Shown piece by piece: positions 46,165 through 55,699 of a stretch of 64,000 nt of DNA. Both the position numbers and the translations under genes were made by a program. The stretch is taken from positions 8,027,912-8,091,911 of the forward strand of contig CM066920.1 of NCBI GenBank assembly GCA_033964015.1, given 5' to 3'. The notes under the pieces are model-generated. The model worked only from the letters and a program-made list of their open reading frames with translations, searched no databases and was not told where the DNA came from. How positions within the stretch are numbered: the stretch's first letter is position 1; every line of letters begins with the position of its first letter. The DNA is from Scolanthus callimorphus. Lineage: Eukaryota; Cnidaria; Anthozoa; Actiniaria; Edwardsiidae.

Positions 46165-46938
46165 GATTTCAAGTACCATCACTTTGAAAACAAAGACGAA
46201 TGACAAGTTGTTTTTTTTATTAATCTACTCAATCTGATATCATTAATTATACCTTTTATATATCTGATACATCTGTGATGAACGTAGTCCTCTTGTAGAT
46301 TAATAATAACTTATTTGTAATAAATTAAAATTTGGCCTCCGGTCGCGCCATTCAACATACAAATTTCTCACCCAAGCCCGCTTCTTCTTGCTGTGGCCGG
46401 ACGCCCAACTTTTACCATACATGTCTTGTTACTAGATTCTTGAAGCGCTGATTATCATCTGAAAAAGAACATCTAGTGAGTTGCAAAGTTCTCCAGTATC
46501 CCGCTCTCACGATTTTTCTCACACGAACAAGTACAGCTAAGACGAAGAAGAGAAATGCTTAAAGAAATCACCCTCCACACAGGTCTAACAAGTAACAAAA
46601 CAAGTCATACTTACTTTAGCTTTCAGCAGCAGTTTGCGTTATAAAAATTGACCTTTCTTCCTCATCTCCAGAACATGAAGTCATTGGGAGAGCTCACGAG
46701 TGGCACCAAACTAGTAGACTAGTTTCGAGTAATGAAGGGACCCAGAGTTATTGATTTGTAAAGTCATGAGTACTACACATGAAACATCCCAAGAGAACGC
46801 AAAAAAAGATGGTTCAGTGACAGTGCTTCAATAAGGTCTCTTCAAGACAAGAAGTTAGCACAATTTGATTGGCGAATGTGTTTTTTCTATTACATCACCA
46901 TATTGTTCTAAAAAAAACAATGAGCTAACATACAATAG
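46165..46938. other. Non-coding stretch
   Basis: Nothing supportable. A CTCCAG acceptor at about 46672 is followed by an ATG frame that stops after 15 codons. Confidence 0.35.
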
Positions 46939-47112
46939 GGCGAAATGAGCGTAATTTCGGCAATTTCTTGGTGTTACGGAGCAGCAGAGGCATGAAAACA
47001 ATGGAACAAAAGTCACGAACAAAGACCTTAGAACGAGACAATGGAATAGAGTACAAATACCTCGAGCACCAAAAACAGAACTTTCCGTAACACCAAGGAA
47101 TACCCGTAATTT
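46939..47112. repeat. Fold-back repeat upstream of cluster member 3
   Basis: GCGTAATTTCGGCAATTTCT, then TGGTGTTACGGA is mirrored by TCCGTAACACCAAGGAATAC, then CCGTAATTTC. Confidence 0.6.
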
Positions 47113-47668
47113 CCTATCATCAGGAACCTTTCATAAAGCAGAGTAGTTCAGGTTCCGGCTAATCGCCTCTGAAAAGCAAACACCATTATTGTGCTAGAGA
47201 GAGAACAATGGAGTGGGGGTAGTGAGTAGTAAATGTTAATGCGTCCTCAGCTGACTGCAATATACTCATACTGCTGTCTGCCTCAGTGATTAGCTAATAC
47301 AGAATACCTAAAAGTGGGTGTTCCGACACGTACGAACCATTCCAGAGGACACCTTTGTGTTCAGCTCTCCTTTCATCGTGATTCGTTCTACCTAATTAAA
47401 GGCAGCTTTTGTGACGCAGCTTGTGAGTTGTTTTAGGTTCGTACACGGGAGAACAGCCCTAAAAGTTATCCCTGTAAGGCCTCGTAAGGCCTGCGTAGCA
47501 AGCGTTCCGTGGAGTTCTATGGTAAAGAGAAGCCTATAAAGTAAGAGAGATTTTCGATGACTTGGCCGCGCGAAATATGGGGCGCGGGCAAAAATGAAGA
47601 GATTACGCATGCAGGGGTAGGGGAAATCCAACGTGAAGCAATAATTTGTGTTTCTTTCTCTATTTCAG

Positions 47669-47950
47669 ATGAAGCAACTAGCGTTTATAATAGCTGTAAT
47701 GTTATGTCTAATGGGATTCGTAAAAGAAGGCACCGCAGACTGTAAAGTAAATTGCTACACGACGTACCAGTATTGTATTAACGGTGATTACTCCTGTTAT
47801 GACGAATCTTCCTGTGGCGCATGTTCTTCTACATACTCTACCTGCCTTGGCGGCTGTAAGAAAAGGAACTTTATCCCGGGGAAACCACGCGTCGAAACTA
47901 ACGAAGACCCGAGCTACGAATTTAGAAGACGAATGAGGTTGGACTATTAA
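47669..47950 (+). CDS. Small secreted cysteine-rich peptide, 8 Cys (cluster member 3)
   Basis: A 93-residue precursor. Residues 1 to about 23 are a signal peptide. Mature cysteines are at 25, 29, 36, 43, 49, 52, 59 and 63: C-x3-C-x6-C-x6-C-x5-C-x2-C-x6-C-x3-C. The outer six repeat the mirrored frame of members 1 and 2, with a 15-residue centre. The inner C-x5-C-x2-C arrangement is shared with member 4. The mature core is rich in Tyr and Ser, and the 30-residue tail carries KKR and RRR clusters. I start at 47669, not at the in-frame ATG at 47648, because that one lies in the pyrimidine tract of a splice acceptor whose CAG ends at 47668. AATAAA at 48241-48246, followed by a T/G-rich stretch, is a likely poly(A) signal. 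A leader exon ending at 41063 is a candidate partner across a 6.6-kb intron. Function is unknown. Confidence 0.85.
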   Translation: MKQLAFIIAVMLCLMGFVKEGTADCKVNCYTTYQYCINGDYSCYDESSCGACSSTYSTCLGGCKKRNFIPGKPRVETNEDPSYEFRRRMRLDY

Positions 47951-48295
47951 TTCTGAAGAGGGATACGAGAAATGAAGATTGAAGTGAAGGCCAAGGCGAT
48001 ATATATTCTGAGTTGATAATACTCGGAATGAACAAAGATATATATTTTTCCAACTCAGTGAAAAAGTATATTTAACTAATGAATCTCACGTTTTTGAGCT
48101 TGAGTCTTTTTAACAAGGCGTCCTTTGAACTCTAACAGACAAATGAGTTAATTTTACAGCTCGACTATGCCTTGTGTTTATCGACGCTACTTTCTCCACG
48201 AATTGTCTCAGTTATGTAATAGCATAAAGTTTCACAACTGAATAAAGGAAGAGTTTCAACTGTTTGTTTTTCGAAGAAAGAAATAAAGGAACAGC

Positions 48296-48495
48296 ATGGC
48301 ATCTATAGGGAGCAAAATTGATCAGTCGCAGCGCGCGCTGAAAAAACATGTGTCTTGTGGCGTTCCACAGGGTCTGTCCTTGGACCCCTTCTCTCTCGTT
48401 TATACATCAACGATATTCAAAACTCTACAGAAAAATTGCAATTTTATCTTTTTGCCGATGATACAAAAATGTATGCTAATAAAGATTTAATTTCA
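48296..48495 (+). pseudogene. LINE reverse transcriptase fragment, frameshifted
   Basis: The first frame reads into HVSCGVPQG and then loses register. A second frame continues with GSVLGPLLSRLYINDI and then FADDTKMYAN. VPQGSVLGPLLF...YINDI and the FADD catalytic box are conserved palm-domain motifs of non-LTR reverse transcriptases. Only about 65 residues survive, with a frameshift near 48375, so this is a dead remnant. Nothing recognisable continues on either side. It sits just past the 3' end of cluster member 3. Confidence 0.75.
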
Positions 48496-49390
48496 CCAAT
48501 GTTACACGTAGCAACTTGTCTCGAAACGTTGCGAAGAGCACAGCTCAGTTCTACATTTTCTGCAACTCACCAACGCAACAAAATATTTCACTGCAGGGGG
48601 GTGTTACACGCGCGATTTTCGTTGCAACTCGCAACGGAACATATTTTGCGCTAAAACTTCCCTTGTGTAGCATGGTTTCTGAAGTGATTGATAGTTTAGT
48701 CATAGACTATCAGGTAACTAATAAATGGATATTTCATAGCCACTTCCGAGGAAAAGACATCGGTTATATACCGGTTGTTATCAAGTCGTAACAAAACGGA
48801 TAAACATTATGTTCAATGAACGTCAAAGACAAAACAAAGTCTCTCATGGCTAACGACTTTATTTTTGTGTCCCTATGATAAATAACGGGAGTAGTTTTGA
48901 AACAAGACGCATAATTCGCCATACAACGTCCTTACACAGACTGGAAATAAACAAATCCTCCCGTGATACTACAGTACATCAAATACTTGCAATAAATAGC
49001 TTTCAAAATACGACGTTTTAACCGATGTCCATTGGCATTCATCAGCTATGTGTGGTCGCAAGGCAAGCTGGGATACTGCGTAACGCAACAACCCAGGAGC
49101 GTGACAGCTTGAACGAATCCCCGCGCTTGTTTGATTTTAATGTTCGCTTAAAAATAACCTATTTTACCCCGCGCTCAAACCACCTGGGTTGGCTCCTCCT
49201 GTGTGAGAATTACCGATGGGTAGGAGGAATCACTAAATTACAGAAATAATGAGGCAGTAATGGTAATAATGGACATGCGATAACGAGTTATTTCTGTGGT
49301 AATTTTTCATTCTCATTGTCGCGATCTTCAACAATAATCCTCTTTATTACAACTTCACGTCATATACATAAAATTACAAAAATACAACTA

Positions 49391-49671
49391 CTGTGCGACT
49401 ACGTCAACCGGGCCATCCCGTAAAAAGTTTGTCATTCAGAGATTGAAACCATTTTAAGGAAATTTAATACCTGCAATACATTTGGCGATGTGTAATTAAG
49501 TGTTTTGAAGTTATTTCTGCTTATAATTTTCACAATTATCAGAGAAAACCGAATATTTCGATGTCTGAAATCTCAAGAAATCTTTTGAGATCTTTTTTGA
49601 TCTTTTGTTCTGTACTCGCTTTCTGATTGGCTAACTTCTTACAAAATGGCCCGGTTGACGTAGTCGCACAG
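49391..49671. mobile_element. 281-bp MITE with TA duplication
   Basis: CTGTGCGACTACGTCAACCG, then GGCCAT at the left is exactly mirrored at the right. TA flanks both ends (49389-49390 and 49672-49673), as for Tc1/mariner-type elements. Confidence 0.7.
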
Positions 49672-49788
49672 TAATAATATTAAAAATACAGGAGTTGACA
49701 TAGCGCAGGGGTGCAACCAACAGTTAGGCCTCTATTACAGTCATTAGTTCGTGTCTGGTTTTAAACAGCTTAAATATTGAGGATGTTA

Positions 49789-50121
49789 TCAGCCGATCAA
49801 TAAGGCCAATTGTTCCCCAAAGGGCAATTTTAAGCCACCCAATAAAAAACGCACTTTGTGGCTCTCATCCGAACCAGACAGAAAATTAGAAATGAAAATA
49901 GCATCACCTGCACTATTTACGGCAATCAATCCCCAAAATCTATCCCATAATTTATTCCTAAACTCACAGAGTTTTGGACAATACAGTAAGAAATGAGTTA
50001 CAGTCTCAACATCCCAACTACACAAAGGACAGAGGCGTTGGTCACGAAGTCGCACGTCATTCAAAGATTCTATCGCCGCCCTTATGCCCGCCGACCAGGC
50101 TAAAACGCTGAACATATACAC
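49789..50121 (-). pseudogene. LINE ORF2 C-terminal zinc-knuckle fragment
   Basis: A 110-codon frame whose middle reads LRDQRLCPLC, then E-x-V-THFLLYCPKL. This is the Cys-x2-Cys...His-x4-Cys motif found near the C-terminus of many non-LTR retrotransposon ORF2 proteins. The rest of the polyprotein is absent upstream (to the right), as expected for a 5'-truncated insertion. The ATG used for the start is not meaningful. It could derive from the same LINE family as the fragment at 48296, but the two are on opposite strands. Confidence 0.6.
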
Positions 50122-50129
50122 GCCTACAT

Positions 50130-50640
50130 ATAGCTAGCCAGGGATGAAAATTGATGTTTGTATAAGTTCTGCTTTTGACAAAATCAGAAACGTTCGCGGC
50201 GATATAGATAACTCTCACGATTGCGGGGGATTACTTTGATTTTATGACAAGATCGAAAACATATGTAAGTGGTAAATATGTCATGCAAAACAACGTACAA
50301 TGACAAATGAGCTTAAGTGCTCTAATGGCTTTTTTTTTTACATTTCCAGTTTTTGCAAACTACACCTCCTTTAATTTGGTGCTTTTTATTCCTTTAATGA
50401 TAGTATAATCAATACGGAACGAGGGACAAATAACAAAACACAAGATATGCCGACAGTTTGGCCTACATATGTTCTGCTTCCTCAGGCAGGCGGACTCATA
50501 CTTTTCAACTGCAAAGATCCAAGACAAATGAACCCAATTAAACACAAAAATGCGCTCCCTAGCGGAAGACCACTGCAAGAGGATAATCTTTTTATTTGTC
50601 AGACAGCTTACGGAATAAACCACTCGAAGGGGTTTAAGCT
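50130..50640. other. Non-coding stretch
   Basis: Opposed frames at 50360-50656 show no recognisable domain. Confidence 0.3.
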
Positions 50641-50644
50641 ATAT

Positions 50645-50985
50645 TTGGAGAGTTGAAAAGGTGTGTAAGCATGTGTGGGAGGAGCGTTTTTAGATAAAAA
50701 CACAGGAACTTTCTTCAAAGGAAATATAATGAGACTTGAAGAGCCATCAAAAATTAGGGAAGTTACAAAACTGCAGTAGTGTTGATGCATAAACTGATTG
50801 CTTGGCAGGGAAGTTCCTAGCTTTATTTTGAGAGTTGAAGAGTTTTAAGATTTTGTGGGAGGAACGTTTTGATCACTGAGAAGGGTCAACAAATTAGGGA
50901 AGTTACAAAACTGCTGGATGTATCGTTGATGCTGAATGATTGATTAGCAAGAAAGACATTGTAACTTTATTTAAACACCGTTAAA
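50645..50985. repeat. Two-copy diverged direct repeat, ~180 bp
   Basis: GTGTGGGAGGAGCGTTTT, AATTAGGGAAGTTACAAAAC, GTTGATGC and GATTG recur in order in the second unit with changes and small gaps. Confidence 0.65.
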
Positions 50986-51790
50986 AACATCAGGGCTTAA
51001 AATAACAAATGCATAAACAAACTGATATTTTAAAATACTACTATATACTATACTATGAAAATAGTATAATATAACACCTCTTTACTTATATCGATTGGAC
51101 AAAATATCGATTGAATAAGACGATTTAAAATTACGAGAAATGATAAATGTAATGGGAAAACTACCGGCCAAGAAGGATACACTTGTAAAGTATCTACTTT
51201 ATTTGATGTGACGTCATCATTTCAAATAAACGATAACACATTTTTCACGCTATTTTTGTATTTTTTTTCTATTTTCAACCAATATGACCTTGAGATATTT
51301 TAGTCATAGCCCTAGGAGTAGGTTTTAGGTCCAATATTTTTTATATATCCGGGTAAAAAATCGGCCAGCACTGTATGGGTGGATGATGGTTATAATGTTA
51401 GTAACCTATGATAAAAAAATCGCTATCGAAGCTCATCTACATATATTTGTAATTAAAAGGCAATGTAAAAATGAAGGCATCTTGCTATCAAAGAAAACTG
51501 AATTTTGTTGTTCTGTTTTGTCTTTAACAGATCAAGCCATCAGTGGCTCTTTTTTAGGGAAAAAATGTTTCACGTTTTGGGAGTCGACGCCCTGTCCCTG
51601 ACCGAACTACCACAAGGAGCAGAGCGGATAAATCTTTTCCAGCACGTTTTGCGCTTCGCTCGGAGGTGCTCTGGTGACCTCCAACAAAAAGGCAAAAATA
51701 AAAACAAAAACAGCGCGCGCACGCAGACAAACGGTTTTTCATTGGTTATTTTTTAGCGCGCACTGATGATGACACGTTCCGTAGTGTATA
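50986..51790. other. Non-coding stretch
   Basis: No gene recognised. The frames at 51383-51756 are short and have no signal or domain. Confidence 0.35.
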
Positions 51791-52122
51791 TGTAGAGAAT
51801 AATACATGGGCGCGCGGAGATATGGAATTTATCTTCGAGTGTTCACATTGATACCGAACGAGTGAGCGAAGCGAACGAGTGAGATATCAAATGTGAACAC
51901 GAGAAGATAAATTCCGATTTCCAAGCGTCCATGTATTATTTTGTTTATTATATAAACGAGAAACACTGCCATGCTCCAGGGAGCGCCTTTTATTGGCCAC
52001 GAGGAAGAAAACATAATTGGCTGATATTTCACATGTAAAAATATCGTATTTTAAAATGTGAAAATATACGGTTTTTCTCAGTGGCAGAAATCCCTGTAAA
52101 ACACTGTGGTTTATATAATAAA
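51791..52122. mobile_element. Fold-back element, family B
   Basis: Starts TAGAGAATAATACATGGGCG. The arms TTTATCTTCGAGTGTTCACA are mirrored around GAACGAGTGAGCGAAGCG. It ends TTTATATAATAAA, like 36655. Confidence 0.7.
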
Positions 52123-52410
52123 CTTTTTTATAAAATAGCTAAGATAGTACGCGCGCTCTGATTGGTTGAGAGCTGTGCATTCTACGCACGGCAGATGCAA
52201 TGCTATTTTATAAAAGCAATAAAAAGCGGATTTCTGTGGTTTATAATGTGATAAACGCACTTGGGATGCTAAAAAAAAATGAAAAAGTTTGAAACTCACT
52301 CGACTACGTGCCATGAATGTACCCATGTACCCAACGTACGCTTTGTGGTATAAACAGCTTCGGCTGGAGGTTTTAGAATATTACATTACATATACATACA
52401 GTAAAGTAAA

Positions 52411-52715
52411 AAGGCTAACACAATGAGACTTACACTCTACTCGGAGTACTAAAGAAATTATTTACAGTATATGAGATCCAGCGTAATTCAGCTTACGGGC
52501 TGCAAGAATGGAGAGCCGCCGGTCTCTATATATGTACATTAGTCACTACATTAACCTTAAAAAGGCTAACACACCGAGACTTACACTCTACTAGGAGTAC
52601 TAACATTTCAACAGAAATACAGTATATGAGATCCAGCGTAATTCAGCTTACGGGCTGCAAGACTGGAGAACCAGTCTCTATACATTTATGCAGTTACGTT
52701 AACCATATGGACAGC
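52411..52715. repeat. Two-copy tandem repeat, ~150 bp
   Basis: AAAAGGCTAACACA, GAGACTTACACTCTACT and GAGATCCAGCGTAATTCAGC, then TTACGGGCTGCAAGA occur twice, about 150 bp apart. Confidence 0.85.
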
Positions 52716-52782
52716 AGTCAATGGACACTAACACCCAAAAACAAAAGGAAGGAGCTTGGCGACAGCCATGTATAAGGCATAA

Positions 52783-52993
52783 ATAGAGAATAGTACATGG
52801 GCGTGCGGGAAAATGGAATTGATCTTCGAGTGTTCACATTTTGATATCAAATTTGAACACGAGAAGATAAATTGTGAAAAATTTTCTATTGGATGAATTC
52901 GCGATAGTGGGCATTTATCGTGCGAATTACGAATTACGATATTTCTCAGCGGCCGAAATCCTGATAAAACACTATAGTTTGTATATAATAAAC
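52783..52993. mobile_element. Fold-back element, family B, short copy
   Basis: AATAGAGAATAGTACATGGG at the left; a shortened fold-back centre (GTTCACATTTTGATATCAAA); TATATAATAAA at the right. Confidence 0.6.
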
Positions 52994-53050
52994 AATTTTA
53001 AAACGTGGCACTCTATAAGAACTGTATTTCAGTTGGATCTTTCGGTACAT

Positions 53051-53143
53051 ATGTACGCCCTCCGTTCCCTGGTTCTTTTTCTTCTACTCTCTAGAATTTC
53101 CAACGAATGTGTAGGTGTGAAATCAAGAATCTTGAACCTTCAA
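53051..53143 (+). CDS. Possible signal-peptide exon (uncertain)
   Basis: After an acceptor-like TATTTCAG (ending about 53030), an ATG at 53051 opens a frame that begins like a signal peptide: Tyr-Ala-Leu-Arg, a run of Leu/Val/Phe, then Cys-Val-Gly. About 31 codons later a weak donor (CAA|GTGGGG) follows. In the same frame the sequence stays open to 53269 without domain features. It is adjacent to the cysteine-peptide cluster but has only one Cys. It may be the first coding exon of an unrelated secreted protein or simply chance. Confidence 0.2.
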
Positions 53144-53269
53144 GTGGGGCTGCAAAAATCATTTCCAATTCTGTATAGTAATACACTATTATTGTATTAC
53201 CTTTCAGGGTTTCCTATTTTTGCCAAGTTAATTAATTGTGGTTTTAAAGATGTGATGAAACATAAATGA

Positions 53270-54490
53270 TTGCCACTACATTACTAACTGCTTTAGGAAA
53301 AAAATATATCTTATGTGACACAAACTCTTCATCTAAAGGAGGATGTTGGGATTTTTCACTACATTTTTAACGAACAGTTGAACACAATCAAGTGTAGAGT
53401 TCATAAAACTACTTTCTGTCGCCCCCTTTGTGAAAATAAAACTCCAACGCAAGAGGAACCCTAGTATCGTGATTCTATATAGATAATTAACTGACTGCGT
53501 GGAACAAAAACTACACAATAACCTCCTAATGCGAACATTACCTTACAACTTACCCAGGCAGAAAAACGTGGGCCAAGCACGCGGCATTTATGATCATTTC
53601 ATCTGATTTAATGGCTTCAATTTGCTTGGAGCATAAAGTAATTTCGGCTAAAAATAGCAGTCCTTTGTACTGATAATTGTTGCTAAGACGCAAATAGTAT
53701 GTTTTAATGTTTTCTTGAGGGTTGTTTTCTAGATACAAGACGCTATGAATAGAACGTGGAGGGTACAATTACTTGAAAATGCGTCAGAGAGGAGAGGAAA
53801 TTGTAGAAAAACACCGAGGAATGAATACGTCAAGAGAAAACGCTCCCAACTGCGAGAATTAAATATCGACACGCAAAAAAATTAACAAGGATAAAAAACT
53901 CTTAAACTACGTGGTGAATTACGATAATACAATAATTTTGCTAAAAAACATCAAATCTTTGCAAGGAAGTTGGAGTTCGGGGGGGCACTGTAATATATGC
54001 GTGACAGAATCAATGATTACGTTACCTCTAAGGTATGCGAGGAATGCGTTACATGTCCCCGACAGTGAGCCAATGTGCTTCGTCTGGGAATGACTTTTGT
54101 AAATAGCATAATAAGGTGATTACGCCTGATCAAACTATTAAATCCGAATACACACAAAAACAACAAATAGTTAATATCCCTAGCAATACAAAACAAACAA
54201 AGCTTAAAGAAATACAGTTGATAATTATGCAATCAAATTGCAATTTGGTGTTACAAAAAGGAGCGGAGAAGAAAGACGTATCAAGGAAGAATGTATATAT
54301 CAGAAGAAAAAGAATTCCTGTATCTCTCTCTTATCACTCTCACAAAACTCATAACCCGGCTTACTTCCGGTTTCCATGGCACCCAAATAAGGAAGAAGGA
54401 GTGTTCGCGCCGACCAATCAGCAGTCGCCCACGCACAGGTTAAAGAATGTGCGGGATAAAGGCCTAATAGGTCTCGTGGGACGCGAGAGT
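53270..54490. other. Non-coding stretch
   Basis: Region before the member 4 promoter. No gene; the 127-codon frame at 54116 overlaps the promoter and has no domain. Confidence 0.35.
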
Positions 54491-54494
54491 AGGG

Positions 54495-54502
54495 TATAAA
54501 AA
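54495..54502 (+). promoter_or_regulatory. TATA box of cluster member 4
   Basis: TATAAAAA in a G-rich setting, about 30 bases before a plausible initiator near 54526. It is followed by a stop-containing leader that ends at a strong splice donor, then the member 4 coding exon. This is the best-supported promoter in the window. Confidence 0.6.
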
Positions 54503-54525
54503 GTGATCAACTAGTCATGACTCGC

Positions 54526-54701
54526 ACAGTATCAGAACACAAGTGATTAGCGATTCATCAGCACGCTCGTTTACACGATAAACCTACATCAAGCCCCCGA
54601 GGCGGTCAAACGAATTCAAGGGTCAAACCTCACAGAAACAGTTATCTCCATTGAGGTTTCACGGCTTATTCTACTAAAGGAAAAACGAAATCTGTTTAAA
54701 G
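54526..54701 (+). other. Candidate 5' UTR exon of cluster member 4
   Basis: Runs from the expected start site 30 bases after the TATA box to the donor AAAG|GTGAGT at 54701/54702. It contains no ATG-initiated frame of note. Splicing to the acceptor at 55413 gives a 712-bp intron and places the ATG as the first codon after the junction. The exact start site is inferred. Confidence 0.55.
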
Positions 54702-55413
54702 GTGAGTTTATTAACTATTATAGAAAGTGTCTAATTATATTCAGTGATAAAGCTGAGTAAGGATTTAGCCGTTAACAACTACTTCGAAAAATGATTTGAA
54801 GAAAAACAAATTTGGATCGCAGTAAAATGAATTCATGGTTCAGTTTTCAGAAAAGTACACTAACTTGGTAACATCGGGTACTGATCAAATTTTTTCGGGT
54901 GACAGAAACAAGCTGATGAAACAAAAATTTAATCGTCAACGCGACAAGCCACAGGGAACATTAAAGCATTACATCTGTAATGATATCATAAATTGTGGTC
55001 GGCGAAGAACAGCTTGTTTGCTAACGTGGAAAATAATGCTATTGACCTAGCCGTCAAAGGTACGCTCTTGAATGGAAAACTCGAATCGAAAAATTTGAAG
55101 AAAGTAAGATTTAATTGCCAAGTGGGATAGTAAAACGAAAAGAAAAATCACTTTCTAGTCAAATATCGGTTGCTTTTCCTTTGTCGTATCACATAGAACA
55201 GAAAGGGCGGGAAGTTTTATATGTACCGTGATGTAACAACAGTTTTCCATTTCGTCATTTTGAATTTTTAACACACCCAATTTACAACATGCGTCCAGGA
55301 TTTCCAGCCAAACCTGCTTTCTAGACGCAGTTTGAGTTCGAGTTCGAGGGAAGTTTTGTTTCTTAACCGGCGCAACCAGTTTTTCTAACTTGCTTTGTTT
55401 TCTGCATTTCCAG

Positions 55414-55698
55414 ATGACCAAGAATCTCATCCTCGTCATAGCAGCTCTGTTCCTCATCGCCATGGTCTTACAAGCTGAAGGAAAACCAACTCCAAAACAG
55501 AAGAAGTGCAAGACATTAGTGGAATGCTTCACGAATTACGAACTTTGCATGAGATCGTCAATTTGCAAGGACAGAAAGACATGTAAACGTTGCCACGTTC
55601 GCTATAACAGCTGCAAGCAAAGTGCTTGTAAAACGAAAACCTATAGAAGACAGGCGAAGTTGATACGAAAATTAATACGGCTGGAGAAGTTAAACTAG
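55414..55698 (+). CDS. Small secreted cysteine-rich peptide, 8 Cys, very basic (cluster member 4)
   Basis: A 94-residue precursor with a strong signal peptide (residues 1 to about 23). A short Lys/Pro-rich pro-segment precedes eight cysteines at 32, 38, 45, 51, 57, 60, 67 and 72: C-x5-C-x6-C-x5-C-x5-C-x2-C-x6-C-x4-C. The two x6 spacings and the inner C-x5-C-x2-C match member 3, while the outer loops have grown from x3 to x5 and x4. The tail after residue 72 is strongly basic with an alternating Leu/Ile and Lys/Arg pattern that could form an amphipathic helix. The ATG directly follows a splice acceptor (CAG ending at 55413). The in-frame ATG at 55390 falls inside the acceptor tract and is rejected. 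The leader exon is very probably 54526-54701, giving an intron of about 0.7 kb. I see no canonical AATAAA. A membrane-active or defence role is speculation from charge only. Confidence 0.85.
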   Translation: MTKNLILVIAALFLIAMVLQAEGKPTPKQKKCKTLVECFTNYELCMRSSICKDRKTCKRCHVRYNSCKQSACKTKTYRRQAKLIRKLIRLEKLN

Positions 55699-55699
55699 G

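Noticed and set aside
46673..46725. Possible fifth cluster coding exon after a CTCCAG acceptor
   Set aside because: The ATG frame stops after 15 codons and has no signal peptide or cysteines.
47648..47668. Upstream in-frame ATG of cluster member 3
   Set aside because: Lies inside the pyrimidine tract of the acceptor, and using it would put seven odd residues before a complete signal peptide.
54116..54499. 127-codon frame
   Set aside because: Ends over the member 4 TATA box and has a random composition.
55390..55413. Upstream in-frame ATG of cluster member 4
   Set aside because: Same reason: it is part of the acceptor region.
28391..55698. Calling the peptides ShK, SCRiP or a named toxin family
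   Set aside because: Cysteine spacing does not match the patterns I know for these families; secretion and Cys content alone do not establish toxicity.
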